The notes: generated by a model not told the origin, from the letters alone. A stretch of 8,580 bases of DNA from Pseudarthrobacter sp. (GCA_013362385.1 JABFWC010000277.1:1-8580), one strand, 5' to 3'. Numbered from the stretch's first letter, positions 1-5,710 are shown. A program made the numbers and translations.

Positions 1-2
1 AG

Positions 3-101
3 TACGGCGCCGAGCGCGCCGCCCGCAACGGTGTTCCACCGGAGCGGATCATCACCACGTGGCCGCTGGAAAAGTTGCTCGACTGGGCGTCGGCAAAGTG
101 A
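3..101 (+). CDS. 3' end of an unidentified gene (partial)
   Basis: An open frame enters from the left edge and ends at a TGA at 99-101. It gives 32 residues, including GVPPERIITTWPLEKLLDWA, with a mixed charged and hydrophobic composition typical of the end of a soluble globular protein. The other two plus frames over this stretch give implausible arginine-, serine- and cysteine-rich peptides, and a GC-rich hairpin follows the stop by 5 nt; both support this frame. I do not recognise the family from so short a tail. The protein is probably cytoplasmic, since no membrane segment is visible, but most of the gene lies outside the window and no function is assigned. Confidence 0.6.
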   Translation, partial: YGAERAARNGVPPERIITTWPLEKLLDWASAK

Positions 102-106
102 GGAAC

Positions 107-131
107 CCGCGGGCGGACGTGGTGCCCGCGG
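107..131 (+). terminator. GC-rich hairpin after the first gene
   Basis: CCGCGGGC (107-114) and GCCCGCGG (124-131) are perfect 8-bp inverted arms around a 9-nt loop, beginning 5 nt after the stop codon at 99-101. No run of T follows, which is common for terminators in high-GC actinobacteria. It probably ends transcription of the partial upstream gene and separates it from the transporter at 197. The rest of the gap (132-184) shows nothing else clear. Confidence 0.6.
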
Positions 132-184
132 CCATCGCCCATAGAGGTGGCCGTTTTCCGCCGGAAGGTGTGTCCGCCGCCGGA

Positions 185-190
185 TAGATT
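185..190 (+). promoter_or_regulatory. Probable -10 hexamer (TAGATT) of a leaderless transcript
   Basis: TAGATT matches the actinobacterial -10 pattern TANNNT and lies 6 nt upstream of the ATG at 197. Transcription starting 7 nt past the hexamer would begin exactly at the A of that ATG, giving an mRNA without a leader. No Shine-Dalgarno-like sequence lies at the usual distance before 197, which agrees with this reading. No convincing -35 was found. Confidence 0.5.
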
Positions 191-196
191 GGCTTT

Positions 197-1171
197 ATGC
201 CCTCCTCGAAAGCTACGCGCCGGCCAATGGCTGCCGTGCCTGCCCCGACGTCGCCGGTCCAAGCCCTGGGAGTCGCTGCCATGGCGGTCACCGTGGTGCT
301 GTGGGCTTCTGCCTTCGTGGGCATCCGTGCCATCGGCCCCGACTTCTCGCCCGGCTCCCTGACGCTGGGCCGGCTGGCGATTGCCGCCGTCGTCCTGGCT
401 CCCCTGGTGCTGCCGCAGCTCTGGAAGAAGCGGACGCTGCCCCGGGGCCGGGAATGGCTGCCCATCGTTGCCTACGGCGTGATGTGGTTCGGTGGCTACA
501 ACGTGGCCCTGTATGCCGCCGAGCACGTTTTAGACGCCGGGACCAGCGCGCTGCTGATCAACGTGAACCCCATCCTGGTGGCCATCATGGCCGGGATTTT
601 CCTCAAGGAAGGCTTTCCGCGGTGGCTGTTGATCGGGAGCACCGTGGCATTCGCCGGTGTCGCGTTGATTGCCTTGGGATCCGCCCGGCCCGGGGACGCC
701 GGGGAAAGCGCGACGGCGGACCTGGCGGGAGTTGCGCTCTGCCTCCTTGCCGCGGTGCTCGCCGCGGTAAGCGTCATCATCCAGAAGCCGGTGGTGCGGA
801 AGATTCCCGCTGCCCAGGCGACATGGTTCGGGATCGTGGTGGGTGCGCTGTGCTGCCTCCCCTTTGCCGGTCAACTGGCCTCCGAAGTCCAGGCCGCTCC
901 GCCCCAGGCAACATGGGCGCTGGTGTACCTGGGCGTGTTTCCCACGGCCATCGCGTTCACCACCTGGGCGTATGCGCTGTCCCTGGTCGAGGCCGGTAAG
1001 CTGGCCGCCACCACGTACCTGGTTCCCGGAACCACGGTCCTGATCTCATGGCTCCTGCTGGGCGAAATCCCCACGGCGTGGGGCCTGGTGGGCGGTGTTG
1101 TGTGCCTGGTCGGAGTGGGCTTGACCCGTCGGCGGACCCGCACGCTCCGCAGCGGGCAGCTGCGGGGTTAG
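197..1171 (+). CDS. EamA/DMT-family transporter
   Basis: This is a 324-residue integral membrane protein of the drug/metabolite transporter superfamily with two EamA repeats, roughly residues 26-161 and 175-309, and about ten hydrophobic segments. The typical repeat ends are visible: NVNPILVAIMAGIFLKE (122-138) closes the first repeat and TTYLVPGTTVLISWLLLGE (272-290) the second. Family members move small metabolites such as amino acids, or export toxic compounds; the substrate cannot be read from sequence. The basic N-terminus (KATRR) and basic tail (TRRRTRTLR) suit a cytoplasmic location of both ends. ATG 197 is preferred because of the -10 hexamer 6 nt upstream; Met11 (ATG at 227) is an alternative. 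The gene is followed after 9 nt by the metallopeptidase on the same strand. Family assignment is firm; the specific role is open. Confidence 0.92.
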   Translation: MPSSKATRRPMAAVPAPTSPVQALGVAAMAVTVVLWASAFVGIRAIGPDFSPGSLTLGRLAIAAVVLAPLVLPQLWKKRTLPRGREWLPIVAYGVMWFGGYNVALYAAEHVLDAGTSALLINVNPILVAIMAGIFLKEGFPRWLLIGSTVAFAGVALIALGSARPGDAGESATADLAGVALCLLAAVLAAVSVIIQKPVVRKIPAAQATWFGIVVGALCCLPFAGQLASEVQAAPPQATWALVYLGVFPTAIAFTTWAYALSLVEAGKLAATTYLVPGTTVLISWLLLGEIPTAWGLVGGVVCLVGVGLTRRRTRTLRSGQLRG

Positions 1172-1174
1172 AGT
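1169..1174 (+). promoter_or_regulatory. Probable -10 hexamer (TAGAGT) overlapping the transporter stop codon
   Basis: TAGAGT fits TANNNT and lies 6 nt before the ATG at 1181, the same geometry as upstream of 197. Its first three bases are the TAG stop codon of the EamA transporter. No Shine-Dalgarno precedes 1181, so a leaderless mRNA beginning at the start codon is plausible. A TTGACC at 1121-1126 is too far upstream (42 bp) to be its -35. Confidence 0.45.
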
Positions 1175-1180
1175 CGGGGT

Positions 1181-1609
1181 ATGCCAGCCAGCCTCCCGCC
1201 GGGCCTGCCGATCATTCCCGGCGGCCCGCATGAGCCATCCGCTTTCACGATGTCCGGGGACGAGTTCGAGGCCGCCGTCCAGGCGGCCCTCCAAAGCATT
1301 CCGGAGAAGCTGGCCCGCGCCATGGACAACGTCGCCGTGTTCATTGACGACGACTACACCCCCGGACCGGGTGAAGACCCGGAGACCGTGCTGCTGGGAC
1401 TGTATGAAGGCGTCCCCTTGACGGAGCGCGGTGCATGGTGGGACGCCGGCTCCCTTCCCGACCGCATCACGATCTTCCGCAAGCCGATCCTGGACATCTG
1501 CGGCTCCCGGGATGACGTCATCCATGAAGTGGCCGTCACAGTGGTCCACGAAATCGCGCACCACTTCGGGATTTCCGACGAGCGGCTCCACCAGCTGGGC
1601 TGGGGCTAG
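1181..1609 (+). CDS. Small zincin-like metallopeptidase family protein
   Basis: This 142-residue protein appears cytoplasmic, with no signal peptide or membrane segment. It carries the zinc-protease motif HEIAHHFGISD at residues 123-133. His123 and His127 would bind zinc and Glu124 would act as catalytic base; with Asp133 the pattern is HExxHxxGxxD, close to the metzincin signature. The conserved block ahead of it, EKLARAMDNVAVFIDDDYT (42-60), is typical of the small bacterial zincin-like family often listed as 'metallopeptidase family protein'. Substrates of the family are poorly known. ATG 1181 is favoured by the -10-like hexamer 6 nt upstream. Met24 (ATG 1250, MSGDEFEAAV) is a plausible shorter start, because the conserved domain begins there, but it has no clear ribosome binding site. 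The gene sits 9 nt after the transporter and 10 nt before the CDF gene. Confidence 0.85.
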   Translation: MPASLPPGLPIIPGGPHEPSAFTMSGDEFEAAVQAALQSIPEKLARAMDNVAVFIDDDYTPGPGEDPETVLLGLYEGVPLTERGAWWDAGSLPDRITIFRKPILDICGSRDDVIHEVAVTVVHEIAHHFGISDERLHQLGWG

Positions 1610-1612
1610 CCT
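1607..1612 (+). promoter_or_regulatory. Probable -10 hexamer (TAGCCT) overlapping the metallopeptidase stop codon
   Basis: TAGCCT fits TANNNT and lies 7 nt before the ATG at 1620. Its first three bases are the TAG stop of the metallopeptidase gene, repeating the arrangement at 1169-1174. No convincing ribosome binding site or -35 is visible. It may drive a leaderless transcript of the CDF gene independently of the upstream genes. Confidence 0.4.
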
Positions 1613-1619
1613 TGTAAGC

Positions 1620-2540
1620 ATGGGACACGACCACAGCCACGCGCACGGCCTCACCGCCACCGGCAGGCACCGGAAGCGGCTGGTCGCCGTCCTGGGAATC
1701 ACGCTGGGCGTCGTCGTCATCCAAATCGCCGGTTCCGTCCTGTCCGGCTCGCTCTCCCTGCTGGCGGATGCCGGCCACATGCTCTCCGACGCCGCCGGCG
1801 TCACCATCGCCTTGCTGGCTGCGTGGATCGCAGGACGCCCGGCCAGCGACCAGCGCACGTACGGCTACCAGCGCGCGGAAGTGCTCGCCGCCCTGGCAAA
1901 TGCGCTGATCCTGATCATGATCGCCGTGGTCATCTTCACCGAGGCCATCCGGCGGTTCGGGGAACCGCCGGATGTACAGACGGACATCATGCTCTTTGCC
2001 GCGGTCCTCGGCGCGGTGGCCAACCTGGTGTCGCTGCTGATCCTGCGCAGGGCGCAGGACGAGAGCCTGAACGTCCGGGGCGCCTACCTCGAGGTGCTGG
2101 GCGACCTGCTGGGGTCGGCCGCCGTCATTGTCGCGGCACTGGTCATCATGGTGACCGGTTTCAAGGCGGCGGACACCATTGCGTCGGTCCTGATTGCACT
2201 GCTGATCCTGCCGCGGGCCTGGAGCCTTTTGAAGGATGTGGTGGACGTCCTGCTGGAGGCCAGCCCGAAGGGGGTGGAGGTGCAGATGATCCGCGAGCAC
2301 ATCCTGTCCGTCAATGGCGTCACCGATGTGCATGACATCCACATCTGGACCATCACTTCCGGCGTCCCCGTCTTCTCCGCGCACGTGGTGGTGGAGGACG
2401 GGGTGCTGAACGCCCGCGGCGCCGACCAGCTCCTGGACAAGCTGATCACCTGCCTGGGCTCCCACTTCGACACGGACCACTGCACGTTCCAGCTGGAACC
2501 GGCCAGCCACTCGGAACACGAGGCACACCAGCACGCGTGA
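1620..2540 (+). CDS. CDF-family divalent metal cation efflux transporter (CzcD/ZnT-like)
   Basis: This 306-residue membrane protein of the cation diffusion facilitator family probably exports Zn2+ or similar ions by proton exchange. A His-rich start (HDHSHAH, 3-9) and a His-rich tail (HSEHEAHQH, 297-305) flank six hydrophobic segments. The TM2 metal site is seen in ADAGHMLSD (His53, Asp57). The TM5 site reads YLEVLGD (Glu158, Asp162), with Glu where many zinc exporters have His. The cytoplasmic dimerisation domain runs from about 205 on, with VHDIHIW (237-243), His255 and HCTF (287-290). The open frame extends upstream to 1431, but that part lies over the metallopeptidase gene and has no family similarity; ATG 1620 starts directly at the His-rich motif. 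There is no visible metal riboswitch or operator. The family is firm; the ion is inferred. Confidence 0.93.
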   Translation: MGHDHSHAHGLTATGRHRKRLVAVLGITLGVVVIQIAGSVLSGSLSLLADAGHMLSDAAGVTIALLAAWIAGRPASDQRTYGYQRAEVLAALANALILIMIAVVIFTEAIRRFGEPPDVQTDIMLFAAVLGAVANLVSLLILRRAQDESLNVRGAYLEVLGDLLGSAAVIVAALVIMVTGFKAADTIASVLIALLILPRAWSLLKDVVDVLLEASPKGVEVQMIREHILSVNGVTDVHDIHIWTITSGVPVFSAHVVVEDGVLNARGADQLLDKLITCLGSHFDTDHCTFQLEPASHSEHEAHQHA

Positions 2541-2579
2541 GCCGGCCGCAGAAAGGCCCGGGCCGCAGCGGACGGCTGC
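2541..2579. terminator. Convergent junction with overlapping dyad symmetries, probable bidirectional terminator
   Basis: The 39-nt gap between the stop codons of the convergent CDF and permease genes holds several GC-rich inverted repeats. CGGCC (2543-2547) can pair with GGCCG (2561-2565); GGCCCGGGCC (2555-2564) is self-complementary; GCAGC (2565-2569) can pair with GCTGC (2575-2579). There is no T-run on either strand. Position and symmetry suggest a shared terminator, but which hairpin forms is not decided. Confidence 0.45.
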
Positions 2580-3464
2580 TCAGCTCAGGATGTCCTTGCT
2601 GAGGAAGCGGCCGTAGGCGAGCGCGCCAAAGACTGCGACGTAGCCCGCCTGGAGCAGGGCGTTGCTGCCGAACGAGTCCCACAGCACCGGCTGGCGCAGC
2701 ATGTCGGCGAAGCCAAGCCAGTAGTGGCTGAACAGCCAGGGGTGCAACCACTCCAGTTGCGGAAGCTGGTCCAGGACCTCGGAGACCACCGCCGCCACCA
2801 CGGTGGCCGCCATGGCCCCAACCGGAACCACGGTCAGGGTGGACAGGAAAAGCCCTATCACCGACAATCCCGCCAGGGACACCGCAAGGTAGGCAGCGAT
2901 CATCAGGATGCGGACGAATGCTTCGGGCGGCTGGACCACTCCCCCGGAGAGCAGCGTCACCGGGCCCACCGGGAAAAGTGCCGCCCCTATGGCGGCCCCG
3001 GCGAGGCCTACGGTCAGGGGTGCCACCACGCAGAACGCCAGCGCCCCCGCGTACTTGACCAGGAGCAGCCGCACCCGCCCGGCCGGGGCCACCAACAGGT
3101 AGCGCAGGGTCCCCAGGTTCGCCTCTCCCGCGATGGTGTCCCCGGCCACCACTCCCACCGCGAGCGGCATGAAGAGCGGAACGGACACCAGCATGGCGGT
3201 GAACGCCACGAACAGGCCGTTCTGGGTGATCCGGTCAAGGAAAGCCGGGCCCCGGCCCGGTGCGACCCCGGAGGACAGGCGCACGGCTACGGCGATGAGC
3301 ACCGGGATGGCGGCCAGTGCCAGCAGCAGAGCCCAGGTCCGCCGCCGCCCGAACAGTACCTTCAGTTCCGAGCCCAGCAGGGAGAACCGCGAGCGGCGCG
3401 GGGTGGCCCCGGACCGGGTTCTTGCTGCTGCATGCGGTGTATCGGCAGGTACGCTACTGGGCAA
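2580..3464 (-). CDS. ABC-2 type transporter permease
   Basis: This is a membrane subunit of an ABC exporter, 294 residues from the proposed TTG start. About six hydrophobic segments lie near residues 44-61, 83-107, 134-155, 185-206, 210-230 and 270-286. Between the second and third lies AGEANLGTLRYLLVAPAGR (112-130), the cytoplasmic coupling segment typical of ABC-2 permeases. The open frame runs upstream to 3698, but that portion overlaps the ATPase gene and gives low-complexity sequence unlike a permease. The start is placed at TTG 3464-3462, 7 nt after a strong Shine-Dalgarno (GGGGGAAGGA, 3481-3472); TTG 3470 is the in-frame alternative. No ATG, and no GTG that I could find, gives a sensible start. 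The gene overlaps the ATPase by 11 nt, implying coupled translation and a joint complex. The exported substrate is unknown. Confidence 0.87.
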   Translation of the reverse strand: MPSSVPADTPHAAARTRSGATPRRSRFSLLGSELKVLFGRRRTWALLLALAAIPVLIAVAVRLSSGVAPGRGPAFLDRITQNGLFVAFTAMLVSVPLFMPLAVGVVAGDTIAGEANLGTLRYLLVAPAGRVRLLLVKYAGALAFCVVAPLTVGLAGAAIGAALFPVGPVTLLSGGVVQPPEAFVRILMIAAYLAVSLAGLSVIGLFLSTLTVVPVGAMAATVVAAVVSEVLDQLPQLEWLHPWLFSHYWLGFADMLRQPVLWDSFGSNALLQAGYVAVFGALAYGRFLSKDILS

Positions 3465-4461
3465 CGTCAAATCCTTCCCCCGTGAGGGCAACAAACCGGT
3501 CCTCCAGGCTTTCGCGTTCGACGGCGAATCCGCGGACCCGAACCCCGGCCCGGACAAGGTGCGCCACCACGTCCTCCGGGAGGAGATGGGATTGCCCGCC
3601 GCGTCCGTCAAGCCCTGCAACAATGCTTTCGCCGTCGGGTTGCCCCGGCGCCGCCACCGCCTGTCCAACGCCGGGGTCGGGCCCCGCATCCAGTCCAAGC
3701 CCTGCCAGCGCCTGCCGGGCGGCCCCGCCGTCGGGTGTGACCAGCCGGATCCTGGCAGTGCCGGCCCGGCGCAGCTCGGCCAGCGGCCCCTGCGCCACCA
3801 GCCTCCCGGCGCTCATCACCGCTGCGTGGGTACACATCTGGTCCACCTCCGCCAGCAGGTGGCTGGAGACGAACACCGTGGTGCCTTCATGGGCCAGTGA
3901 CCGCACCAGGCTGCGCACTTCACGGGTTCCCTGCGGGTCCAGCCCGTTGGTCGGTTCGTCCAGGACCAGCAGGTCGCGCGGTGAAAGCAGGGCGTTGGCT
4001 ATCCCCAGCCGCTGCTTCATCCCCAGCGAGTAGGCATGCACCCGCTTGGCAGCCGCATGGCCCAGGCCGACGCGCTCCAAGGCCCGTTCCACCCGTGCGG
4101 TGCGGGTCGCCGGGACGGTCTGGCGGCTGGCCGCATCAAGGCGATGGAGGTTTGCCGCCCCGGACAGAAAGGGATAGAAGGCAGGGCCCTCCACCAGTGC
4201 ACCAACCCGCGGCAGCACCTCATGGAGCCCGCCGGGCATCTCCGCACCCAGCAGGTTCACCGTGCCCGCCGAGGCTGCGGCGAGGCCCAGCAGCATCCGA
4301 ATGGTGGTGGTCTTCCCGGAGCCGTTGGGCCCCAGGAATCCGAACACCGCGCCGTGCGGGACGGCCAGGTCCACGCCGTCGACGGCGAGCTGCTGGCCAA
4401 ACCGCTTACTCAGGCCGTGCGTCTCTATCGCCAGGGCAGCCGACCCCGTAGCGGTGCTCAC
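3454..4461 (-). CDS. ABC transporter ATP-binding protein (DrrA-like exporter type)
   Basis: This 335-residue cytoplasmic ATPase powers the adjacent ABC-2 permease. Visible motifs are an aromatic A-loop candidate Phe21, Walker A GPNGSGKTT (44-52), the segment VGALVEGPAFYPFLSG (86-101) at the Q-loop position, with Glu instead of Gln as is usual in this subgroup, the signature YSLGMKQR (144-151), Walker B LLVLDEP (164-170), D-loop GLDP (173-176) and switch His201. The modified signature and the ~100-residue C-terminal extension (from about 230) are typical of DrrA-like exporters of drugs, lipids or peptides. The start is GTG 4461 (MSTATGS); an in-frame stop 27 nt upstream limits longer versions, and the intervening tandem repeat gives only mini-ORFs. 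No Shine-Dalgarno sits at the normal distance, so translation probably depends on re-initiation after the upstream gene. The function of the complex is inferred from family. Confidence 0.92.
   Translation of the reverse strand: MSTATGSAALAIETHGLSKRFGQQLAVDGVDLAVPHGAVFGFLGPNGSGKTTTIRMLLGLAAASAGTVNLLGAEMPGGLHEVLPRVGALVEGPAFYPFLSGAANLHRLDAASRQTVPATRTARVERALERVGLGHAAAKRVHAYSLGMKQRLGIANALLSPRDLLVLDEPTNGLDPQGTREVRSLVRSLAHEGTTVFVSSHLLAEVDQMCTHAAVMSAGRLVAQGPLAELRRAGTARIRLVTPDGGAARQALAGLGLDAGPDPGVGQAVAAPGQPDGESIVAGLDGRGGQSHLLPEDVVAHLVRAGVRVRGFAVERESLEDRFVALTGEGFDVAQ
3472..3481 (-). promoter_or_regulatory. Strong ribosome binding site inside the ATPase gene
   Basis: GGGGGAAGGA on the minus strand is a strong purine-rich Shine-Dalgarno match located within the last codons of the ATPase gene (Gly-Glu-Gly). 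It is 7 nt from TTG 3464, which decides the permease start at a non-ATG codon. It is the best-matched ribosome binding site in this operon. Confidence 0.65.
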
Positions 4462-4489
4462 TGCGCCGTACTCACTGCGCCGTACTCAT
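4448..4489 (-). repeat. 14-nt tandem repeat forming a chain of mini-ORFs before the ATPase start
   Basis: On the minus strand ATGAGTACGGCGCA (4489-4476) is followed by GTGAGTACGGCGCA (4475-4462), and then by the diverged copy GTGAGCACCGCTAC (4461-4448), which is the true start of the ATPase. Each copy opens with a start codon and encodes Met-Ser-Thr-Ala. Because 14 is not a multiple of 3, the first two copies each read five codons (MSTAQ) and stop at a TGA that overlaps the next GTG as GTGA. The first ATG itself overlaps the TGA stop of the secreted-protein gene as ATGA. Losing both extra copies would restore an ordinary ATGA-coupled junction, so I infer recent slippage expansion. Confidence 0.8.
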
Positions 4490-5682
4490 TGCGCGGCTGC
4501 CGCAGCCGCCTGCAGCCTCTCCGGTGGCACCAGCCCCGCAAAGACGCGGCCGTCGTCGGTTATCAGAACGTTCAGCAGCGCGGTGGAGAGCAGGTGTCCG
4601 CCGGGAACGGCGACGGCGGCCTGGGACAGCAGCGGATCGCGCAGCAGCGATTCGGCGGGCGAGCCCGGTGAAGCCTGGGCGGGCAGGCCAACCACTGCGT
4701 CCCAGGACTTGCCGGTCACAGAGAGGCGGCCCTTGGCCGCCATCTGAGCCATGAGTTCTTCAGGCGTGATGGCCAGGCCGGGCTCGTGGAAGCTGGCGGG
4801 CAAGTGGGAATTCTCCGGGACCTGGAGTTCCTTGACGGTGCTGCCGGGCGGCGGGGTGAAGGTGAACAGCGACGCATCCGGGGCCTCAAGGGAAAGGCTG
4901 GTAAAGCCGGACCGGAAGGCGGGCTTGTCCGCTCCGCGGGCGGTCACCTGGACGGAGAGCGGGAGCCCGTTATGGCCGTCAACGGCGATCGCCACCTTGC
5001 CCACCAGGGTGGCATCCGTGCGCGGCTCAAGGATCAGGTTATACGCGGGCCGGCCAGCGACCGCAACGTCCGGACCCACCGAAACTGCCGTGGTGGGGTC
5101 AACCTTGGCCAGCAGCCGGTTCGCGAGGTCGCCGGGTGTCGGCATGCCGGGCTTGTCCTGCGGGGCATCTGGACGGGCGTGCTCCCGGGTGTGCGCAGGA
5201 AGGGTGAGGTGGGCGGCGCTGTTGTCCTTGGACGAGTAGAACCAGACGTCATTGCCGTGATGCACCACGTCCCGTTCCGCCAACTGGTCCACCACCTGCA
5301 CCCGGGCGTTGTCCTTGCCGTCCACGTAGACGCGGGCGGCGTGGTCTCCGGTCAGCAGCTCGATCACGGAGGCTGCGCCGCCGGCAGGCGAGGGCCCGGC
5401 GGTTTTTCCGGCTGCGGGCAATTCCGGCAGCCCCAGGTCCGAGGACTGCTCGATGGTCCCGGAGAAGGAATGCACCTGGTGGCTGGCCAACAGCTCAAGC
5501 ACCTGGGCCGGGGTCCTGGCGGGAAGGGGGTCACCGGCACTTGCAGGGATGGAGCCGGCCAAGACGCCTGCGGCGATCACAGCCGGCGCCGCGACGGCAG
5601 GAAGCCACCGCAGCCATGCCCGGCCGCTGAAGGTGTTGCCTCGTTGCAACCGTTCGCTGGAACCCGTTCCGTTGGAGCCCAT
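4486..5682 (-). CDS. Secreted LolA/RseB-like (outer-membrane lipoprotein carrier fold) protein
   Basis: This 398-residue protein has an N-terminal Sec-type signal: arginines at 11, 14, 21 and 25, a hydrophobic stretch about 27-46 and a likely cleavage site ASA|GD after residue 49. No cysteine is present, so it is not a lipoprotein; it would be released, or kept by an uncleaved signal. The mature part resembles LolA/RseB-type folds (COG2834-like): HSFSGTIEQSSDLGLPELP (71-89), a strand-rich middle with VWFYSSKDN (146-154) and YNLILEP (214-220), and a C-terminal region with LLSTALLNVLITDDGRVFAG (364-383). LolA-type folds bind acyl chains or lipoproteins in a hydrophobic groove; the cargo here is unknown. 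ATG 5682 is preceded by a -10-like TACGCT 6 nt upstream, suggesting a leaderless start. The gene leads the ABC exporter operon, and its stop overlaps the first mini-ORF start. The fold assignment is from remembered motif similarity, not from a search. Confidence 0.75.
   Translation of the reverse strand: MGSNGTGSSERLQRGNTFSGRAWLRWLPAVAAPAVIAAGVLAGSIPASAGDPLPARTPAQVLELLASHQVHSFSGTIEQSSDLGLPELPAAGKTAGPSPAGGAASVIELLTGDHAARVYVDGKDNARVQVVDQLAERDVVHHGNDVWFYSSKDNSAAHLTLPAHTREHARPDAPQDKPGMPTPGDLANRLLAKVDPTTAVSVGPDVAVAGRPAYNLILEPRTDATLVGKVAIAVDGHNGLPLSVQVTARGADKPAFRSGFTSLSLEAPDASLFTFTPPPGSTVKELQVPENSHLPASFHEPGLAITPEELMAQMAAKGRLSVTGKSWDAVVGLPAQASPGSPAESLLRDPLLSQAAVAVPGGHLLSTALLNVLITDDGRVFAGLVPPERLQAAAAAAQ
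4493..4509 (-). repeat. Perfect GC-rich inverted repeat at the end of the secreted-protein gene
   Basis: GCGGCTGC and GCAGCCGC are 8-bp inverted arms around a single base, allowing a 7-bp stem with a 3-nt loop. It lies in the codons for the C-terminal alanine run, 4 nt before the stop codon and directly ahead of the mini-ORF chain. It could simply reflect GC-rich alanine codons, or it could form an RNA hairpin when ribosomes are absent. Confidence 0.4.
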
Positions 5683-5688
5683 AGGTCA

Positions 5689-5694
5689 AGCGTA
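5689..5694 (-). promoter_or_regulatory. Probable -10 hexamer (TACGCT) for the secreted-protein/ABC operon
   Basis: On the minus strand TACGCT fits TANNNT and lies 6 nt before ATG 5682, the same geometry as at 185 and 1169. A weak -35-like TTATGC is at 5716-5711, 16 nt further upstream. No Shine-Dalgarno is seen before 5682. It gives the three-gene operon a promoter of its own, separate from the dikinase gene. Confidence 0.45.
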
Positions 5695-5710
5695 CGCCCG
5701 TGCAGGGCGT
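5694..5710 (-). promoter_or_regulatory. Inverted repeat: possible operator or dikinase terminator
   Basis: ACGCCC-TGCAC-GGGCGT (minus strand) has perfect 6-bp arms around a 5-nt centre. It begins 19 nt after the dikinase stop codon and its last base is the first base of the proposed -10 hexamer at 5694. It almost exactly fills the space between that hexamer and the weak -35-like sequence. It could end dikinase transcription (no T-run follows) or serve as an operator for the secreted-protein/ABC operon; sequence alone does not decide. Confidence 0.4.

Noticed and set aside
1431..1619. N-terminal extension of the CDF protein over the metallopeptidase gene
   Set aside because: The extra residues are Ser/Thr/Pro-rich and unrelated to CDF proteins; the family-like sequence begins at Met 1620 with a His-rich stretch.
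1536..2534. Long minus-strand open frame opposite the CDF gene (332 codons)
   Set aside because: The translation is low in hydrophobic cores and full of Asp, Gln, His and Gly; it mirrors the CDF coding sequence on the other strand and shows no family motif.
3465..3698. N-terminal extension of the permease over the ATPase gene
   Set aside because: It would overlap about 240 nt of ATPase coding sequence and adds a polar, low-complexity segment not expected in ABC-2 permeases; a strong ribosome site points to TTG 3464 instead.
4486..5682. Secreted protein as a lipoprotein
   Set aside because: A LolA-like protein next to an ABC transporter invites this reading, but there is no cysteine in the signal region or elsewhere in the protein, so no lipobox exists.
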